From: an uncultured Flavobacteriaceae bacterium
Lineage (GTDB): Bacteria; Bacteroidota; Bacteroidia; Flavobacteriales; Flavobacteriaceae
Assembly (NCBI GenBank): GCA_913020295.1
Contig: CAJWAA010000005.1
Location: 1-64,000 of the forward strand
Length of the DNA stretch: 64,000 bases
Direction: 5' to 3'
Part shown: positions 1 through 8,205 of the stretch, piece after piece
Layout: the number at the start of each line of letters is the position of its first letter
Numbering within the stretch: the first letter of the stretch is position 1
Program-made: the position numbers and the translations under genes
Notes under the pieces: generated by a model
What the model saw: the letters and a program-made list of their open reading frames with translations, nothing else
Told to the model about the DNA's origin: nothing
Databases searched by the model: none

Positions 1-46
1 AACGATATAAAAAAAATGAGTCTGAGCAAGTTTGAAAACTATTTAG

Positions 47-1879
47 TTATCTAATAAATATACCTCCCATTTCCCATTTCCCATCAGTATCTAAAACATG
101 CGGGGTTCCGTCTATCCATAGACATGCGTATCCAGTATCATTATTAAGCTCTGGTCCATCACCAAAATCATAAGGATCTCCATTAGCATTAAGAAGATAA
201 TCTCCAGTAAGCATTCCAACTATTACTTTTTTACCATCGATAATTTTAATTCCTGTGCATTTACCCTGATCATATTGAGTCCCATTTACACTTGCTCCTT
301 GAAGTAAATATTTTACCTTATTTCTCCAATATGTAGGATATTGACCATCAAAATCTACTGTATGTCCTGATTGATATAATGCATTACCATCGTAAGCTAT
401 ACCACCGGTTTCACTTTGTTTTCCGAACTGCCATCCTTGATTTACATTTCCAAAATTTGACTTTTGTCTATTATTACCATTATTAAGCCAATAAGTTGAA
501 TAGGTGTAATCCATAAAATTAGTACCTGTTGTAACCTCACCCCCATAGATCTTTTTCCCGTCATCTGTAATTATAACAGAGTATACTTCCCCATCTATCT
601 GACTACCTGCTAAATTCGCCATAACACCATTTCTCCAATATGCGGGAATCGTAGCATGGTGGCCATTTAAATAAAAACCAGCTTGATATATATTCCCATT
701 TGAATCAATTGCTATTCCATAGGTTTTATGGTCACCATAATTTGACGATTGATACTTAACACCGTCCTTCCAATAACAGGCATAGGCTCCACTCATTCCA
801 TCAGCATGACTAATATACCCTCCTACATAAACACTATTGTTGTGAATAGCTATTGAATATGATTCGCCCTGAAACCCCGGTAAATCGTGTTGAGTTACAT
901 TTTGACCATCAATTTCCCAATAGTGAGCACCAACACCATATGTATATCCACTCACATAAATTTTACCATTACTAACAGTAACGTTAGTTGCATATGCATT
1001 TTGGTTTAATTGTGTTTTTTGACCATTAACAAAAAGGTATGCCCCCAAATCCTCATGGGTACCAACAACAAAAATATCTCTTCCAGGAATTTTTTGCGGG
1101 CAATCGTTACATATATTGGGGTCTAAGTTGGGATCATTATTTTCACCTGGGGTGTTATCGGTAAGAGGATCTGTTCCATTTATTTGCTCGTCCAGATCTG
1201 ACTCGCCATCATCGTCTGTATCACTATCAAGTGGATCTGTTCCGCCAATTTGTTCGTCCTGGTCAGAAATCCCGTCATTATCGTCATCATTATCAGCATT
1301 ATCTCCAACACCGTCATTGTCTGTATCAGTGTTTTCATCAGGATCCTCAGGAAATGCATCTTGGGTATCGGGTGTCCCATCATTGTCATCGTCAGTATCT
1401 AAGTTATTATTAGTCCCGTCATTATCTGTGTCCTCATGCCCATGAAGATTATTCTCAAGATTTACTATGTTATCATTTACATTATCTAAAATTTCATTTA
1501 GTTCATTGACTTGGTTTAAAAGATTATTTAAGTCTCCTGACAAGTTCCCAGATTCCTCTATCATCTCTCCAACATATTCTGATATAGTAGATACATTATC
1601 TTGTAAATCATTTACATCGGAAATAGCATCTTCCAAAAGACTGGAATTGTCAGTGATGGATTCAGCATTATCAGATACCTGTTCTGATAATTCATTAGTT
1701 ACTCTTTGTTGTTCAATGATATCCTCAGAGAGATTAATAATTCTTTGACTTAAACTATCAATTTGATTTCTCAGGGCAAGGTTATCAAATTGAAGATCAT
1801 CCATTGTTTGACAACTGTTATACAAAACAGACACAAAAACAGTGAGAATTAAAGTTAATACGGATTTGAAAACATTCAT
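47..1879 (-). CDS. Surface lipoprotein: coiled coil, TSP3-like calcium repeats, seven-repeat propeller
   Basis: This is a 610-aa protein of unknown function. The N-terminus is a signal peptide ending at Cys23 (NSC followed by QTMDD); the acidic residues after the Cys resemble a Bacteroidota surface lipoprotein export signal. Residues about 25-145 are a polar heptad-like coiled coil. Residues about 148-245 are Asp-rich repeats (DTDNDG, DDDNDG, DSDTDDDG) of the thrombospondin type 3 / calcium-binding kind. The C-terminal 350 residues hold seven spaced copies of a YW-x-D/N-G-like motif (YLFVNG, YWEIDG, YWKDG, YWRNG, YWLNNG, YWRNK, LWIDG), each with a preceding IYVGG-like strand, suggesting a seven-bladed beta-propeller. 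The likely location is the outer-membrane surface, with calcium stiffening the stalk. The gene is transcribed alone, divergent from a membrane AraC-type regulator. The domains are read from sequence; a binding role is inference. Confidence 0.8.
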   Translation of the reverse strand: MNVFKSVLTLILTVFVSVLYNSCQTMDDLQFDNLALRNQIDSLSQRIINLSEDIIEQQRVTNELSEQVSDNAESITDNSSLLEDAISDVNDLQDNVSTISEYVGEMIEESGNLSGDLNNLLNQVNELNEILDNVNDNIVNLENNLHGHEDTDNDGTNNNLDTDDDNDGTPDTQDAFPEDPDENTDTDNDGVGDNADNDDDNDGISDQDEQIGGTDPLDSDTDDDGESDLDEQINGTDPLTDNTPGENNDPNLDPNICNDCPQKIPGRDIFVVGTHEDLGAYLFVNGQKTQLNQNAYATNVTVSNGKIYVSGYTYGVGAHYWEIDGQNVTQHDLPGFQGESYSIAIHNNSVYVGGYISHADGMSGAYACYWKDGVKYQSSNYGDHKTYGIAIDSNGNIYQAGFYLNGHHATIPAYWRNGVMANLAGSQIDGEVYSVIITDDGKKIYGGEVTTGTNFMDYTYSTYWLNNGNNRQKSNFGNVNQGWQFGKQSETGGIAYDGNALYQSGHTVDFDGQYPTYWRNKVKYLLQGASVNGTQYDQGKCTGIKIIDGKKVIVGMLTGDYLLNANGDPYDFGDGPELNNDTGYACLWIDGTPHVLDTDGKWEMGGIFIR

Positions 1880-1952
1880 TTTAGAAAAAAATTTTTTTGA
1901 TTTCGGAATTCTAATTATATAATATTACATATTAATAATCTTTAATTTAATT

Positions 1953-1960
1953 TAACTTTG
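1953..1960 (+). promoter_or_regulatory. -7 box TAACTTTG upstream of the AraC-type gene
   Basis: An exact match to the Bacteroidota TAnnTTTG -7 element lies about 50 nt before the GTG start at 2013. No clear -33 TTTG was found at the usual spacing. Confidence 0.5.
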
Positions 1961-1976
1961 TAAGTAAAATTATTAG

Positions 1977-2000
1977 CAGTAATTTTTTAAAATATTACTG
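1977..2000. repeat. 7-bp inverted repeat before the AraC-type gene
   Basis: CAGTAAT (1977-1983) and ATTACTG (1994-2000) are perfect inverted halves separated by 10 nt. They end 12 nt before the GTG start. This could be an operator for autoregulation or an mRNA hairpin over the start; neither is proven. Confidence 0.4.
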
Positions 2001-2012
2001 AAATATAAAATC

Positions 2013-3092
2013 GTGATTTACGCAGTTTACTTGTTAAATCTTGTTTTAATCCTTGTAATATTAAGGATTGATCATTTAATGAATGACAGTAATCGATACT
2101 TTTTGGGATATCTTAGTTTACATTTTATTTTTCAGCTAGTTACAACATTAAACATCTCCTTTTTTTACATTTTTGGTTATGGTTTACCAATAGTTTTGGT
2201 TTGTATCGGTAGGTTGTTGGCTTTTGTTTTTTTTCTTTTATTTATCATCTCTATTTTCAAAAATAAAAGGGCTAGTTTAAATTTTCTATACCTTATACCA
2301 TTCCTAATTTTGGTCCTTGCAAACCATTTAAACAGCTCAGGAATAAAATTCACTGATTTGACAACTAATAGTTTGGCTTCGGAAAATATACTAGGATTTA
2401 ATACAGGTGACTTTGAAGGTAAGGAAGATCTTTTTGTTGTTTGTTGTTTAAATGCTATTGTTTTTACTTTTTTGATCTTTTTTAATTATATTAAAATATT
2501 AGATTCAAAAGAAATCTCAGACAAACTAAAAAAAATTATTTCAAATTTCATGACTTATTATTACGTCTTAATTACAATCGCTATGTTATCTACACTTACA
2601 CTGGTTGGATTATTTTTAGTTGGTTTTCATTCACCTTTATTAATTTCATTAGTAAAGATTCTTTCAACCATAACAATATTAGTTTTAGTAATTAAACCCT
2701 CCTTATTAAAAAAGTTGACTAGCATTAAAAATATAAAAGTTATAGATGAGAGTTTAAACGAGGTTTTTGCTAAAATTGAGTCTCTATTTTCTAGGAGTAA
2801 AGGCTATTTGAATCCTAATTATGTTATCTCTAACATCTCTGTTGAAATAGGCTACAGAAACGAATTAGTAAGAGATAGCATTAAAAAAAATAGTAAAATG
2901 TCAGTTCCCCTTTATATCAACTCTTTCAGAGTTGAGTATGCTTGTAAACTAATTAAGCAAGGATATTTAGAGAACTTTTCAATGGAGGCTCTTGCGGAAA
3001 AATCTGGGTTTAAATCACAAGAAAATTTCAACAGAGTTTTTAAACAGCTAAAATCATGTACACCATCAGAATTTTATAAAGGTGTGCAGTAG
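2013..3092 (+). CDS. Membrane-anchored AraC-family transcriptional regulator
   Basis: A 359-aa protein. The first about 230 residues form a series of hydrophobic helices (about seven), and the last about 110 residues are an AraC/XylS helix-turn-helix domain. The C-terminal hallmark includes FRVEYACKLI, then SMEALAEKSGF, then FNRVFKQLKSCTPSEFY. This 7TM-plus-AraC layout is common in Flavobacteriia and probably senses a membrane or periplasmic signal and regulates nearby genes. The start is GTG at 2013; the next in-frame ATG at 2079 would remove most of the first helix, so GTG is preferred. The gene is divergent from the propeller lipoprotein and precedes the YHYH gene, so either could be a target (inference). 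Confidence 0.85.
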   Translation: MIYAVYLLNLVLILVILRIDHLMNDSNRYFLGYLSLHFIFQLVTTLNISFFYIFGYGLPIVLVCIGRLLAFVFFLLFIISIFKNKRASLNFLYLIPFLILVLANHLNSSGIKFTDLTTNSLASENILGFNTGDFEGKEDLFVVCCLNAIVFTFLIFFNYIKILDSKEISDKLKKIISNFMTYYYVLITIAMLSTLTLVGLFLVGFHSPLLISLVKILSTITILVLVIKPSLLKKLTSIKNIKVIDESLNEVFAKIESLFSRSKGYLNPNYVISNISVEIGYRNELVRDSIKKNSKMSVPLYINSFRVEYACKLIKQGYLENFSMEALAEKSGFKSQENFNRVFKQLKSCTPSEFYKGVQ

Positions 3093-3349
3093 TTTTGAAT
3101 TTATGCACTAGTATGAAATGATGAAATTATAAATATTCAAATTGAGTTAGGGGATAAAACTAGCCATTATAATCTTCCGTTAAGGTTTAATATCTCACTG
3201 GTTTTTTAATTATTGGTTATCTAAATACCATTTTTCTCTAAGGGCATGATATGAACTCCGTAGCTCAGTTTTAACAACTTTTTTTAATCCAAAAAGCAGG
3301 GTTTTTAATTTCTAAATTGGTTTGTTTGTAAAATCTAAAAACAAGTAAA

Positions 3350-4321
3350 ATGGAATACCTTACAAAATTAGCCATAATAATTATACTGTTTTCGTGTAAC
3401 AAAAATGAAGAATCTCAAGAACAAAATGATTTAGATTGTTCAGGGGATTATTCAACCGCTGGTGTTTTAGTCGACATTAATGAAGAAATCTATAATGATG
3501 ATGAGTCAGTGAATAATTACAGCAGATATTCCTGGACTTCTGATGGTAATGACAGAATTTTATTTGGAAACGGTATTCCTAATCATGAGGTTGGAACGTT
3601 TCCAAATGTTGACAATCCAAATACAATCACAGAACAAAATATTAATCAAAGATTTACCTTATGTCCAGAAATAATTACGGAAAGTGGATTGGAGGTTGTG
3701 GGCCCTGCCTTATCAATCGCTTATGCACTAAACAGTGTCAAGTTCGATCCTGCAACAGCTGGTAGATGTAATGATTTAGGTGAGTGTAGTTTAGCACGAG
3801 GTCAGGGGAATTGGAATATTGAGGCATTAGGACATGACACATTTGACTTTGGTGACGATATGAATCATGCACATGTGCAACCGAATGGTTCATATCACTA
3901 TCACGGAATGCCAGAACTATTGATAGATTTTCTAGGCAACAATCAGGAGATGACAATAGTTGGGTGGGCGTCTGATGGGTTTCCAGTATATGCAAGATAT
4001 GGTTATTCTAAAGCTAATAATTCTAAAAGCGCTATCAAGTCAATGACTCCCAGTTATAGATTGAAATCTGAGCCTGATGTTAATCGACCCTCGACATTAA
4101 CTGCTTTAATAGGCGGGCCTAGCCAGGGAACAACCAATCCAAATACACCAATCCCAATGGGTGCTTTTACGCAAGATTATGAATACGTTGAAGGACTTGG
4201 AGATTTAGATCAATGCAATGGACGATTTGGAGTGACTCCTGAATTCCCTGATGGTATTTATTACTATGTTGTTACAGATGATTTTCCTTTTTTTACAAGA
4301 TGTTTAAAGGGTGATATTTAG
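3350..4321 (+). CDS. YHYH domain-containing lipoprotein
   Basis: A 323-aa secreted protein with a short lipoprotein signal (LFSC, Cys16). Near residue 181 is the family hallmark GSYHYHG, followed by a conserved WASDGFPVYARYGY segment and, further on, PMGAF and DYEYVEGLGDLDQCNGRFG, which define the YHYH family (PF14240). Members are extracytoplasmic and common in marine bacteria; their function is not established, though the conserved His cluster suggests metal binding. The 257 nt upstream (3093-3349) contain no other gene. A bidirectional hairpin terminator follows directly. Confidence 0.85.
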   Translation: MEYLTKLAIIIILFSCNKNEESQEQNDLDCSGDYSTAGVLVDINEEIYNDDESVNNYSRYSWTSDGNDRILFGNGIPNHEVGTFPNVDNPNTITEQNINQRFTLCPEIITESGLEVVGPALSIAYALNSVKFDPATAGRCNDLGECSLARGQGNWNIEALGHDTFDFGDDMNHAHVQPNGSYHYHGMPELLIDFLGNNQEMTIVGWASDGFPVYARYGYSKANNSKSAIKSMTPSYRLKSEPDVNRPSTLTALIGGPSQGTTNPNTPIPMGAFTQDYEYVEGLGDLDQCNGRFGVTPEFPDGIYYYVVTDDFPFFTRCLKGDI

Positions 4322-4330
4322 GGAATTAAA

Positions 4331-4359
4331 AACGGTTACACTATTATGGTATAACCGTT
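4331..4359. terminator. Bidirectional hairpin between YHYH gene and tRNA-fMet
   Basis: The arms AACGGTTA (4331-4338) and TAACCGTT (4352-4359) pair over 8 bp with a 13-nt loop. On the minus strand a T run follows the stem, fitting termination of the tRNA gene; on the plus strand it lies 9 nt after the YHYH stop. Confidence 0.7.
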
Positions 4360-4371
4360 ATATTGTTTTAG

Positions 4372-4444
<73 letters not shown>

Positions 4445-4513
4445 ATAAGTTTGTAAACTTACGAAATTTATACACCACCACAAAGGCTAACCCAAAGATT
4501 GTATCTTTACTAC

Positions 4514-5404
4514 ATGACCAAAATCACACATAAATCAGGTTATGTATCCATTGTAGGAAATCCCAATGTAGGTAAATCAACTTTGGTCAATGCACTAATG
4601 GGCAAAGATTTATCCATTACCACCGCCAAAGCCCAAACCACTCGCCATCGTATTCTTGGTTTGATTAATGGGGATCACTATCAATTGGTATTGTCAGATA
4701 CACCTGGTATTATAAAGCCCTCATATGAAATGCAAAACTCCATGATGGATTTTGTTAAGGAATCTTTGAATGATGCCGATGTATTACTCTATATGATATC
4801 AATACAGGAAAAAGAAATCAAGGACAAAGCCTTGGTGGATCGGATCAATAAATCCAAGATCCCATTGTTCATTCTCATCAACAAAATTGATATATCCAGT
4901 CAATTGGAATTAGAAGCTGCTGTTCAAGAATGGTCTTTTATTTTTCCAAGAGCAAAGGTCATTCCTATTTCTGCTTTGACCGGTTTTTTTGTATCAGAAC
5001 TATTACAAATGTTGATTGAACTTTTACCTGAATCACCTGCTTATTTCCCAAAAGATCAACTGAGTGATAGGCCCGAGAAATTTTTTGTTAATGAATCTAT
5101 CCGAAAAAGTATTTTGGAACATTACGACAAAGAAATCCCATATGCAGCAGAAGTCGTTACCGAATCTTTCAAGGAGGAAGAAAAGATTATCAGGATTCAA
5201 GCAGTAATTTTGGTAGAGAGAGAAACCCAAAAAGGAATCATCATTGGTCATAAAGGGGAACAATTAAAAAAGGTTGGTATTGCAGCCCGAAAAGATCTCA
5301 CATCATTTTTTGGCAAGAAATTTCACATAGAACTTTTCGTAAAAGTTCAAAAGAATTGGCGTTCCAACCCTCAACAGCTCAAGCGTTTTGGTTATCGGCA
5401 ATAA
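4514..5404 (+). CDS. era: GTPase Era
   Basis: A 296-aa ribosome-biogenesis GTPase that binds 16S rRNA and helps 30S assembly. The N-terminal G domain shows GNPNVGKST (Walker A), DTPG (G3) and NKID (G4). The C-terminal KH domain contains GIIIGHKGEQLKKVG. The ATG at 4514 is chosen; a TTG at 4499 would add only five residues and lies at the -7-like box TATCTTTA (4502-4509). That box is so close to the ATG that the mRNA may be nearly leaderless. Another ribosome GTPase gene, der, follows after 53 nt with its own promoter. Confidence 0.96.
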   Translation: MTKITHKSGYVSIVGNPNVGKSTLVNALMGKDLSITTAKAQTTRHRILGLINGDHYQLVLSDTPGIIKPSYEMQNSMMDFVKESLNDADVLLYMISIQEKEIKDKALVDRINKSKIPLFILINKIDISSQLELEAAVQEWSFIFPRAKVIPISALTGFFVSELLQMLIELLPESPAYFPKDQLSDRPEKFFVNESIRKSILEHYDKEIPYAAEVVTESFKEEEKIIRIQAVILVERETQKGIIIGHKGEQLKKVGIAARKDLTSFFGKKFHIELFVKVQKNWRSNPQQLKRFGYRQ

Positions 5405-5432
5405 CTCCCTAAAGAAATCTCACAAATTCACT

Positions 5433-5440
5433 TACTTTTG
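5433..5440 (+). promoter_or_regulatory. -7 box TACTTTTG for der
   Basis: Exact TAnnTTTG match 17 nt before the der ATG, inside the era-der gap. Confidence 0.6.
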
Positions 5441-5457
5441 CACTCAAATAAACCGTA

Positions 5458-6759
5458 ATGGGAGGTATTGTTGCAATTGTGGGAAGACCTAATGTGGGAA
5501 AATCTACTTTTTTTAATCGTTTGATTAAAAAAAGAGAAGCTATTGTAGATGCAGTTAGTGGTGTCACACGAGACCGGCACTATGGTCAATCCGATTGGAA
5601 TGGTGTAGAGTTCAGTTTAATCGATACTGGAGGCTATGTACAAGGTAGTGATGATATTTTTCAAAAAGAAATTGATAAACAAGTTAACCTTGCCATCGGA
5701 GAGGCTGATGCAATTCTTTTTATGGTCGATGTGGCAGATGGTCTCACTGGAATGGATGAAAGCATCGCCCAGCTTCTCAGACGCTCTCAAAAGCCTGTTT
5801 TTCTGACTGCCAACAAAGCGGATAACTCCAAGGTTATTGAAAATATGAACGAATTTTACGTTTTGGGTTATGAAAATATATATACTGTTTCTGCTATCAA
5901 TGGAAGTGGAACTGGAGAATTGCTAGACGAGTTGGTTAAGATTTTACCCAAACATATCCAACCTGAGCTAGCGTTACCCAGATTTGCCGTTGTAGGTCGA
6001 CCCAATGCCGGAAAATCCTCTTTTATTAATGCATTGATAGGAGAAGAAAGGTATATCGTTACCGATATTGCTGGAACCACCAGAGATAGTATTGATACCA
6101 AATACAATCGTTTTGGCTTTGAGTTCAATCTGGTAGATACTGCAGGAATAAGAAAAAAAAGTAAGGTAAAAGAAGATATTGAATTTTATTCAGTAATGCG
6201 ATCCGTAAGATCCATTGAATATTGCGATGTTTGTTTATTGTTGGTTGACGCGACTAGAGGTTTTGATGGCCAAGTTCAAAAAATTTTTTGGCTGGCACAT
6301 AGAAATAATAAAGGCATAGTTATCTTGATTAATAAATGGGATCTTGTAGAAAAAGAAACCATATCCTCTAAACTTTTTGAACATCAGATAAAAGAGAAAA
6401 CCTCACCATTTAAAGATGTACCTATTGTATTCATTTCTGCCTTAAACAAGCAAAGGATTTTTAAAGCCATAGAAACTGGTGTATCCATTTATAAAAATCG
6501 ATCCAACCGAATCCCCACCAGGAAATTAAATGATACTTTACTTCCCATCATAGAAAATCAACCACCTCCGTCTTACAAAGGAAAGTTTGTCAAAATAAAG
6601 TTTTGTACCCAATTACCGACTCCTCACCCCCAATTTGCTTTTTTCTGTAACCTTCCACAATATGTAAAAGAGCCTTACAAAAGATTTTTGGAAAATAAAC
6701 TTAGAGAGCGATTTGATTTCAATGGGATTCCAATTCAATTATTTTTTAGAAAAAAATAA
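5458..6759 (+). CDS. der: GTPase Der (EngA)
   Basis: A 433-aa double GTPase needed for 50S subunit maturation. The first G domain begins at residue 2 with GRPNVGKST and DTGG; the second begins near residue 180 with [17 protein letters not shown] and DTAG. A C-terminal KH-like domain follows ([20 protein letters not shown]). The length is usual for the family. The gene ends directly at the MerR-type gene on the opposite strand. Confidence 0.97.
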   Translation: MGGIVAIVGRPNVGKSTFFNRLIKKREAIVDAVSGVTRDRHYGQSDWNGVEFSLIDTGGYVQGSDDIFQKEIDKQVNLAIGEADAILFMVDVADGLTGMDESIAQLLRRSQKPVFLTANKADNSKVIENMNEFYVLGYENIYTVSAINGSGTGELLDELVKILPKHIQPELALPRFAVVGRPNAGKSSFINALIGEERYIVTDIAGTTRDSIDTKYNRFGFEFNLVDTAGIRKKSKVKEDIEFYSVMRSVRSIEYCDVCLLLVDATRGFDGQVQKIFWLAHRNNKGIVILINKWDLVEKETISSKLFEHQIKEKTSPFKDVPIVFISALNKQRIFKAIETGVSIYKNRSNRIPTRKLNDTLLPIIENQPPPSYKGKFVKIKFCTQLPTPHPQFAFFCNLPQYVKEPYKRFLENKLRERFDFNGIPIQLFFRKK

Positions 6760-7089
6760 TCAAATATTTTCTCGAAGTTGAACAAGATCTGATTTGAGTT
6801 GTTCTAGTTTTTGAATGACATCAAGGTTACTATCTTCAGAAAGATTTTTTAGTTTGAGTTGTTTTTTTGCCCCCTCTATGGTCAAGCCTTTTTCCTTAAG
6901 TAAGTGGTGAATTTTTTGAATAACCTTCACATCATCAGGGGTATACCTTCGGGATCCACCTTCTTTTTTTTTTGGTTCAATTTCCTTGAATTCTTTTTCC
7001 CAAAACCGAAGTAGTGAGGGATTTACATCAAAGGCTTTGGCGATTTCACCAATTCTGTAATATCTTTTTTCGGGAAGGGTGAAATGCAT
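6760..7089 (-). CDS. MerR-family transcriptional regulator
   Basis: A 109-aa protein made almost entirely of a MerR winged helix-turn-helix (YYRIGEIAKAFDVNPSLLRF, then GGSRRYTPDDV) and a short coiled coil. No effector-binding domain or metal-binding Cys cluster is present. The start overlaps the stop of the upstream M23 peptidase gene by one base (TAATG), so the two are translationally coupled. The target is unknown. Confidence 0.9.
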   Translation of the reverse strand: MHFTLPEKRYYRIGEIAKAFDVNPSLLRFWEKEFKEIEPKKKEGGSRRYTPDDVKVIQKIHHLLKEKGLTIEGAKKQLKLKNLSEDSNLDVIQKLEQLKSDLVQLRENI

Positions 7090-8066
7090 TAGTCCATGGA
7101 TTGGTTTTCCTGTCGAGCCAAATTAAGCATTATGTCAAATTCCTCGGCAGTCAAATTACCGGAGTAATAATTCAAAGGGTTAACTCTTTTTCCGTCTTTA
7201 AATATTTCATAGTGGAGGTGAGGCCCGGCAGACCGACCTGTACTACCTACATAACCAATGATATCTCCTCGTTTTACTTTCTGTCTCCTTCTGACATTAT
7301 ATTCACTCAAGTGTGCGTATAAACTCACATAACCAAACCCGTGGTCAATTCTAACATGCTTCCCATAACCAGCCGCTCTACTGTCTGCACGACCAACAAT
7401 ACCGTCTCCAGAGGCATACACTGGTGTCCCTCGCAGAGCGGTAAAATCCATTCCGTAATGCATTCTTCTTTTTTTGGTAAATGGATCAGTTCTGTAACCA
7501 AAACCAGATGCCATTCTTTTTAGATCATTTTTGTGAATAGGCTGAATAGAGGGCATGGCTTCCAGAAGGTCCTCCCTGCTTTTGGCCAAACTTTCAAGTT
7601 CTTCCAAAGATCTAGATTGAACCACCACTTGTTTTGTCAAAATTTCCAATCTTTTAGTGGTATTTACAATCAGTTCTGAGTTGTCATAACCCTCTAACTT
7701 TTTATAACGATTAACTCCACCAAATCCCATTTTTCTTTGAGCCTCTGGTATAGGACTCGCTTCAAAATAGACTCTGTAAAGATTGTTATCGCGGTCAGTA
7801 ACATTAGCCATAACCTCTTCAATTTTTTCAAGCTTTTTATTCAATAATTCATATTGTAACTTGAAATTTTCTATTTCCCTGGCTTGAAGTAACTCTTTGG
7901 GGGTGTTCAGCGCATCCGTATTCAACAATAAGAATAATGCCAATATTCCAAACAAAATGGATGACAATAAAAATAACACCACACTAGATATAGCGGAAGC
8001 TGTGCTCGAATTTACTGGGTGGTATGAAAGCGACTCTTGATCGTAATAATATTTTAGCCTAGGCAT
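7089..8066 (-). CDS. M23-family (LytM) metallopeptidase, membrane-anchored
   Basis: A 325-aa cell-wall hydrolase candidate. It has one membrane helix (residues about 26-48), a periplasmic coiled-coil linker, then a LytM domain from about residue 190. The zinc-site motifs are HYGMDF and HLHYEIF, with the conserved HVRIDHG and YAHLS between them. All the usual ligands are present, so it is likely an active peptidoglycan endopeptidase rather than an EnvC-type degenerate. It is transcribed divergently from alaS and coupled to the MerR gene. Confidence 0.92.
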   Translation of the reverse strand: MPRLKYYYDQESLSYHPVNSSTASAISSVVLFLLSSILFGILALFLLLNTDALNTPKELLQAREIENFKLQYELLNKKLEKIEEVMANVTDRDNNLYRVYFEASPIPEAQRKMGFGGVNRYKKLEGYDNSELIVNTTKRLEILTKQVVVQSRSLEELESLAKSREDLLEAMPSIQPIHKNDLKRMASGFGYRTDPFTKKRRMHYGMDFTALRGTPVYASGDGIVGRADSRAAGYGKHVRIDHGFGYVSLYAHLSEYNVRRRQKVKRGDIIGYVGSTGRSAGPHLHYEIFKDGKRVNPLNYYSGNLTAEEFDIMLNLARQENQSMD

Positions 8067-8091
8067 AAAAAGCTTTGGAAGCCACTACGGG

Positions 8092-8111
8092 CAAAGTTAT
8101 TTACAAATATA
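8092..8111 (-). promoter_or_regulatory. Tandem -7 boxes for the M23-MerR pair
   Basis: On the minus strand TATATTTG (8104-8111) and TAACTTTG (8092-8099) both match TAnnTTTG exactly, 26-45 nt before the M23 start. Either or both could be used. Confidence 0.55.
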
Positions 8112-8170
8112 CAAATTATCTAAATCATCATCACTTTCCCCTTTTCAATAATGCTATCGATCTAAAAAAC

Positions 8171-8178
8171 TATATTTG
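8171..8178 (+). promoter_or_regulatory. -7 box TATATTTG for alaS
   Basis: Exact match to TAnnTTTG, 27 nt before the alaS ATG. No -33 TTTG is evident. Confidence 0.6.
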
Positions 8179-8205
8179 TAATGCTTTTTAACATCAAAGC
8201 TAACT

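Noticed and set aside
1150-1430. Tandem GAT/AAT-like repeats that could be mistaken for a CRISPR array
   Set aside because: The repeats are codon-level and in frame with the TSP3-like domain; there are no uniform direct repeats with unique spacers.
1116-1445. Long plus-strand frame opposite the calcium-repeat part of the propeller lipoprotein, and neighbouring short frames
   Set aside because: The Ser-rich frame is the complement of Asp/Asn repeat codons and has no start signal or family match.
3258-3270. CCGTAGCTCAGTT, like the 5' end of a tRNA
   Set aside because: Only 13 bases match tRNA-Val; no acceptor, anticodon or T arm follows. Probably chance.
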